Assembly: GCF_000429425.1 (NCBI RefSeq)
Contig: NZ_AUBV01000007.1
Location: 124,001 to 188,000 of the forward strand
Direction: 5' to 3'
DNA: 64,000 bases
DNA from: Algoriphagus mannitolivorans DSM 15301
GTDB lineage: Bacteria; Bacteroidota; Bacteroidia; Cytophagales; Cyclobacteriaceae
The first letter of the stretch is position 1. Each line of letters starts with the position of its first letter. Under the pieces are notes generated by a model. The model was not told the origin of the DNA and made no database searches. It was given only the letters and a program-made list of their open reading frames with translations. Both the position numbers and the translations under genes were made by a program. This document shows, piece by piece, positions 59,561-64,000 of the stretch.

Positions 59561-60607
59561 GTGTTCCAAATAAAAGGATTGAAGGATATAAGCCAATTGC
59601 TCAAACTCGATCAGGAATGCATCATGACCTGCAGTAGAATTAATTTCCTTATAGGTGCCTCGTTTTACTTTTCTACTGATTTCCTGAGATTCAGAAGGTA
59701 AAAAAAGGAGGTCTGAATTTACTCCTATGGTCAACACTCTAGCCTCAATTTGAGCCAAAGCCTTGTCCACTCCATTTCTTCCTCTTCCTAGATCATGGCA
59801 ATCCATGGTTTTGGAAAGCACCCAATAGGACAAGGCATTAAACCTCTTAGAAAGCTTTTGCCCCTGATATCTTAAATAAGAACTTGCACGGAAATTATCC
59901 AGTTTTTCCTCATTTTCAGCCTGTTTACGAGCTAAATCATCGGGGTGACGATAACTTAACATCGCAATGGCTCGAGCTGTGGATAGGCCGGTTTTTCCCG
60001 CATCCTCATGTTTTTCTCCCCAAGTGCAATCAGATTCTATGGCCATCCGTTGGGTTTCATTAAACCCGATCACCCAAGGTGATGTCTTAGCTGTTGAGGC
60101 CAAAATCACAGCATTGTCGAGTTTTTTGCCAAGGGTGTACGCCCATTCCAAAACAACCTGACCTCCTAATGAACCTCCGATCAAGGTATGAATCTTTTCA
60201 AGCCCAAGGTGAATTCTCAATCTTTCCAAGCTGGCAGCCAGATCCCTTGGAGAAATGTGAGGGAAGTCATAGAAATAAGGCTCTCCGGTTTCTGGATTGA
60301 CGCTGAATGGATTGGTAGATCCGTAATTGCTTCCTAAGAGATTGGCACAGATGATGAAATGATTGGAAGGATCAAAAAACTTATCCTCTCCGATCAAACC
60401 ACTCCACCATTCTGCAGCTTTGGAATCCCCGGTAAGAGCATGGATTACCCAAATGACATTGGACTTATCCCGATTCAACTGACCATATGTGGTGTACGCC
60501 AGATCAAATTGACTGAGAGATTCTCCGGATTCTAAATTTAAAGGGCTTTCAGAGTGGAAAATTTCATGTGTCATGGTAAAGTCCGCGAATTCGCTGATTA
60601 GATTCAT
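59558..60607 (-). CDS. metX: Homoserine O-acetyltransferase
   Basis: MetX acetylates homoserine with acetyl-CoA, feeding the direct sulfhydrylation route to methionine. The 349-aa alpha/beta-hydrolase has the nucleophile elbow GGSLGGQVVLEWA (Ser), the ANLLGSNYGSTNP oxyanion/substrate loop, the later Asp in TIGVNSDLLFLPSES, and His in STAGHDAFLIE. It is 8 bp downstream of metY and controlled by the same riboswitch. Confidence 0.95.
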   Translation of the reverse strand: MNLISEFADFTMTHEIFHSESPLNLESGESLSQFDLAYTTYGQLNRDKSNVIWVIHALTGDSKAAEWWSGLIGEDKFFDPSNHFIICANLLGSNYGSTNPFSVNPETGEPYFYDFPHISPRDLAASLERLRIHLGLEKIHTLIGGSLGGQVVLEWAYTLGKKLDNAVILASTAKTSPWVIGFNETQRMAIESDCTWGEKHEDAGKTGLSTARAIAMLSYRHPDDLARKQAENEEKLDNFRASSYLRYQGQKLSKRFNALSYWVLSKTMDCHDLGRGRNGVDKALAQIEARVLTIGVNSDLLFLPSESQEISRKVKRGTYKEINSTAGHDAFLIEFEQLAYILQSFYLEH

Positions 60608-60614
60608 TCAATAA

Positions 60615-62200
<1,586 letters not shown>

Positions 62201-62230
62201 TACACCAAAAAGTGAAAGGATAGGACAAAT

Positions 62231-62267
62231 AAAAAGCCCGAATCTTTAATATCAAAATTCCGGGCTT
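62231..62267 (-). terminator. Terminator of the carbonic anhydrase gene
   Basis: AAGCCCG (62234-62240) pairs with CGGGCTT (62261-62267), extended inward by AAT/ATT with one bulge; the minus-strand flank is TTTTTATTTG. It separates carbonic anhydrase from the metY leader. Confidence 0.75.
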
Positions 62268-62286
62268 AAAAATATCTCAATGAAAT

Positions 62287-62928
62287 CTACAACTCATCTT
62301 CCAAATACCTGAAAATCGGCGGTATATTTTCCATGTCTGCTTTTATAGTAATCAATTCTTTCACAAGCCCATCATCAAGTCCATAGACCCATCCATGAAC
62401 ATGCGGAGCTTTTCTGTCTCTCCATGCTTTTTGGATAATGGAGGTCTTTATCAAATCCTGACATTGTTCTAAGACATTCAGTTCCACCAAACGATCTACC
62501 TGAGCTTTATGATTCTTGATAGAATCAATTTCTTCTTGGTGCATTCTATACACTTCTTTGATGTTTCTCAGCCATTTATTGATCAGGCCAAAACTATGAT
62601 TGCCAAGGGCAGCTTCTACACCACCGCAGCCATAATGTCCACAAACAATGATATGTTCGACTTTTAATACATCCACGGCATATTGCAAAACCGATAGCAG
62701 ATTGAGGTCCGTATGAACCACCATGTTTGCAATATTTCGGTGTACAAAAATTTCACCGGGATCCGTGCCAGTTACTTCGTTGGCGGGTACTCGGCTATCT
62801 GAACATCCAATCCATAGGAATTTTGGTTTTTGCTGGTTAGCCAGCCTATGGAAAAAATTTTTGTCATGCTGTATTCTTTCAACAGACCATGCTTTATTTT
62901 GAAGTAGGAGTTTTTCGTAAGGTTTCAT
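62287..62928 (-). CDS. Beta-class carbonic anhydrase
   Basis: The 213-aa enzyme interconverts CO2 and bicarbonate. Zinc ligands are C42 in WIGCSDSRVP, H98 and C101 in VCGHYGCGG; D44 and R46 form the catalytic dyad. The VTGTDPGEIFVHRNIAN segment is typical of the Can-like clade. The ATG overlaps the stop of the SulP gene as ATGA, so bicarbonate made by one can be linked to transport by the other. Confidence 0.95.
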   Translation of the reverse strand: MKPYEKLLLQNKAWSVERIQHDKNFFHRLANQQKPKFLWIGCSDSRVPANEVTGTDPGEIFVHRNIANMVVHTDLNLLSVLQYAVDVLKVEHIIVCGHYGCGGVEAALGNHSFGLINKWLRNIKEVYRMHQEEIDSIKNHKAQVDRLVELNVLEQCQDLIKTSIIQKAWRDRKAPHVHGWVYGLDDGLVKELITIKADMENIPPIFRYLEDEL

Positions 62929-64000
62929 AGTGTTTCGGTAAATTCGTAATCGTATCCTTGAATAGTAATTTCAATATTTTTGGAATATCCAGATTCAATG
63001 AAATCATCCAAGACTTCTCGGATGTCATTATCTATAAAGTTAGCTCTAGTAGCATCAATTATCACATTGCACCCTTCAGGTATTTGTTCGATTTTTTTAA
63101 GTAAAAATGCTTTATTCAGGAAAGAAACATCTTTGTGCAATCGAATCAGATAATTTCCATGATGCTCAGTCATGGAAATGGCTCTTTTGAAGTTGGTTTT
63201 GATCACGAAGAATAATCCGAACACCATTCCTATTCCAATTCCAAGCAACAGATCAGTAAATAAGATAGCCAATACAGTCACCAGAAATGGGATGAATTGA
63301 TCCCAACCTTTTTCATAAGAATTAATGAAAATCTTGGGTTTGGCAAGCTTGTAGCCTACTACAAATAAAACTGCCGCTAAACAGCTCAATGGAATCTTGT
63401 TCAATATTCCCGGAATAGAAATAATCAGAATAATCAACAAAAACCCGTGTAATATCGCAGAGAGCTTTGTTTTGGACCCAGCAGCAATGTTTGCTGAGCT
63501 TCTTACAATTACAGCGGTGACCGGCAATCCGCCAATCAGTCCACTTACTGTGTTGCCAATGCCTTGCGCAACTAATTCTCTGCTTGCTGGTGTGATCCTT
63601 TTTTTGGGATCCATTTTGTCGGTAGCATCGATACAGAGAAGTGTTTCTATACTTGCTACCACTGCAATCGTGAACGAAATAATCCAAAAGTTTGAACTCA
63701 AAATCATCCCGAAATCAGGGAATGTTAAAAGATTTCCAAATTCTTGAATAGAACCTACTACAGGGATTGTTACGAGATGCTCATTATCTAATTGCCAACT
63801 TGGAATCCATTTGCCATAAGCTAGATTGATCAAAATTCCCGAAATAACTGCCCATAAAGCGCCAGGAATAACTCCAAAGATGGAGTGGTTTTTGATTTTC
63901 GGGATTTCAAAGGCCAACAAAATCCCCAATGCCACCAATACGATTGGAATAGCTCCAGGGCTGTAATATTGAATTGCATACCATATTTCGGTAAAAGTAT
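62925..64000 (-). CDS. SulP-family anion transporter (partial, N-terminus off window)
   Basis: The visible 358 codons run through the right edge; residues before GTG 63938 (TEIWYAIQYYSPGAIPIVL) are clearly in the same frame. The part seen has about nine hydrophobic helices, the SulP motif NTVSGLIGGLPVTAVIVRSSANIAAG, and a C-terminal STAS domain (~280 onward, VSFLNKAFLLKKIEQIPEGCNVIIDATRANFIDNDI). SulP proteins import sulfate, bicarbonate and other anions. Coupling to carbonic anhydrase suggests bicarbonate, as in cyanobacterial BicA, but sulfate cannot be ruled out. Confidence 0.9.
   Translation of the reverse strand, partial: TFTEIWYAIQYYSPGAIPIVLVALGILLAFEIPKIKNHSIFGVIPGALWAVISGILINLAYGKWIPSWQLDNEHLVTIPVVGSIQEFGNLLTFPDFGMILSSNFWIISFTIAVVASIETLLCIDATDKMDPKKRITPASRELVAQGIGNTVSGLIGGLPVTAVIVRSSANIAAGSKTKLSAILHGFLLIILIISIPGILNKIPLSCLAAVLFVVGYKLAKPKIFINSYEKGWDQFIPFLVTVLAILFTDLLLGIGIGMVFGLFFVIKTNFKRAISMTEHHGNYLIRLHKDVSFLNKAFLLKKIEQIPEGCNVIIDATRANFIDNDIREVLDDFIESGYSKNIEITIQGYDYEFTETL

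Overview
The window looks like an ordinary chromosomal segment of a Bacteroidota bacterium, most likely a Cytophagales member of the Cyclobacteriaceae/Algoriphagus type. The evidence is a gliding-motility gldC gene, an ftsX-DUF3098-truB-ribF cluster, DUF2452, DUF3098 and DUF4136 genes, a large TonB-dependent receptor with an N-terminal carboxypeptidase-regulatory-like domain, moderate-to-low GC, few recognisable Shine-Dalgarno sites, and several matches to the Bacteroidota promoter -7 element (TAnnTTTG). The genus is an inference. I saw no insertion sequence, prophage, CRISPR array, rRNA or tRNA. Genes are closely packed and both strands are used.

Layout. 1-2.1 kb: a truncated membrane gene, an extremely acidic 67-aa protein, a receiver-only response regulator, and a DUF4136 lipoprotein/DUF962 pair. 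2.1-6.4 kb: dCMP deaminase, murB, an M14-like desuccinylase/aspartoacylase and a phosphohexomutase. 6.6-9.2 kb: an unrecognised exported protein followed by a GH2 glycosidase. 9.4-13.5 kb: hpd with a palindromic operator candidate, a BASS transporter/acyltransferase pair, a CAP protein and an ACP-like protein without the carrier serine. 13.8-16.4 kb: a Fe-S protein/KefG-like reductase/KefB-like antiporter operon. 16.5-18.3 kb: an NSS amino-acid transporter with its 34-aa MetS-like subunit. 18.3-22.1 kb: two unknown genes, a GH32 fructosidase and a GT1 glycosyltransferase. 22.1-27.7 kb: rfbA, corA, a kinase-fold protein, a thioesterase and pcm. 27.8-33 kb: riboflavin synthase, ggt and an S9 peptidase, and an Hpt protein. 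33-39 kb: a three-gene unknown operon (small TM protein/DUF2452/unknown), a deoxynucleoside kinase, 3-hydroxyacyl-CoA dehydrogenase, a CvfB-like S1 protein, a dead ArsC-like protein, a cysteine-cluster protein and a ROK kinase. 39.4-45.2 kb: parE, parC and trmH. 45.2-50 kb: an exported beta protein, cyclophilin, PEP carboxykinase and a POT peptide transporter. 50.4-58.4 kb: the TonB receptor, gldC, CoA transferase, ribF, truB, DUF3098 and ftsX. 58.3-64 kb: pdeM, DUF2147, metX and metY under a SAM-I riboswitch, and a carbonic anhydrase/SulP pair cut by the window end.

Functional themes are housekeeping (cell wall, topoisomerase IV, flavin synthesis, tRNA modification), methionine supply (riboswitch-controlled metY-metX; an MetPS-like importer elsewhere), sugar and peptide scavenging at the envelope (GH2, GH32, ggt, S9, POT, TonB receptor) and ion/bicarbonate transport. 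Translational coupling by ATGA overlaps is frequent. I found no dramatic new system. The best leads are small or degenerate proteins (acidic 67-mer, Ser-less ACP, Cys-less ArsC, divergent kinase fold), the Fe-S/KefG/antiporter operon, the TM-DUF2452-unknown operon, the hpd palindrome, and the leader of metY, which carries an upstream reading frame after the riboswitch.
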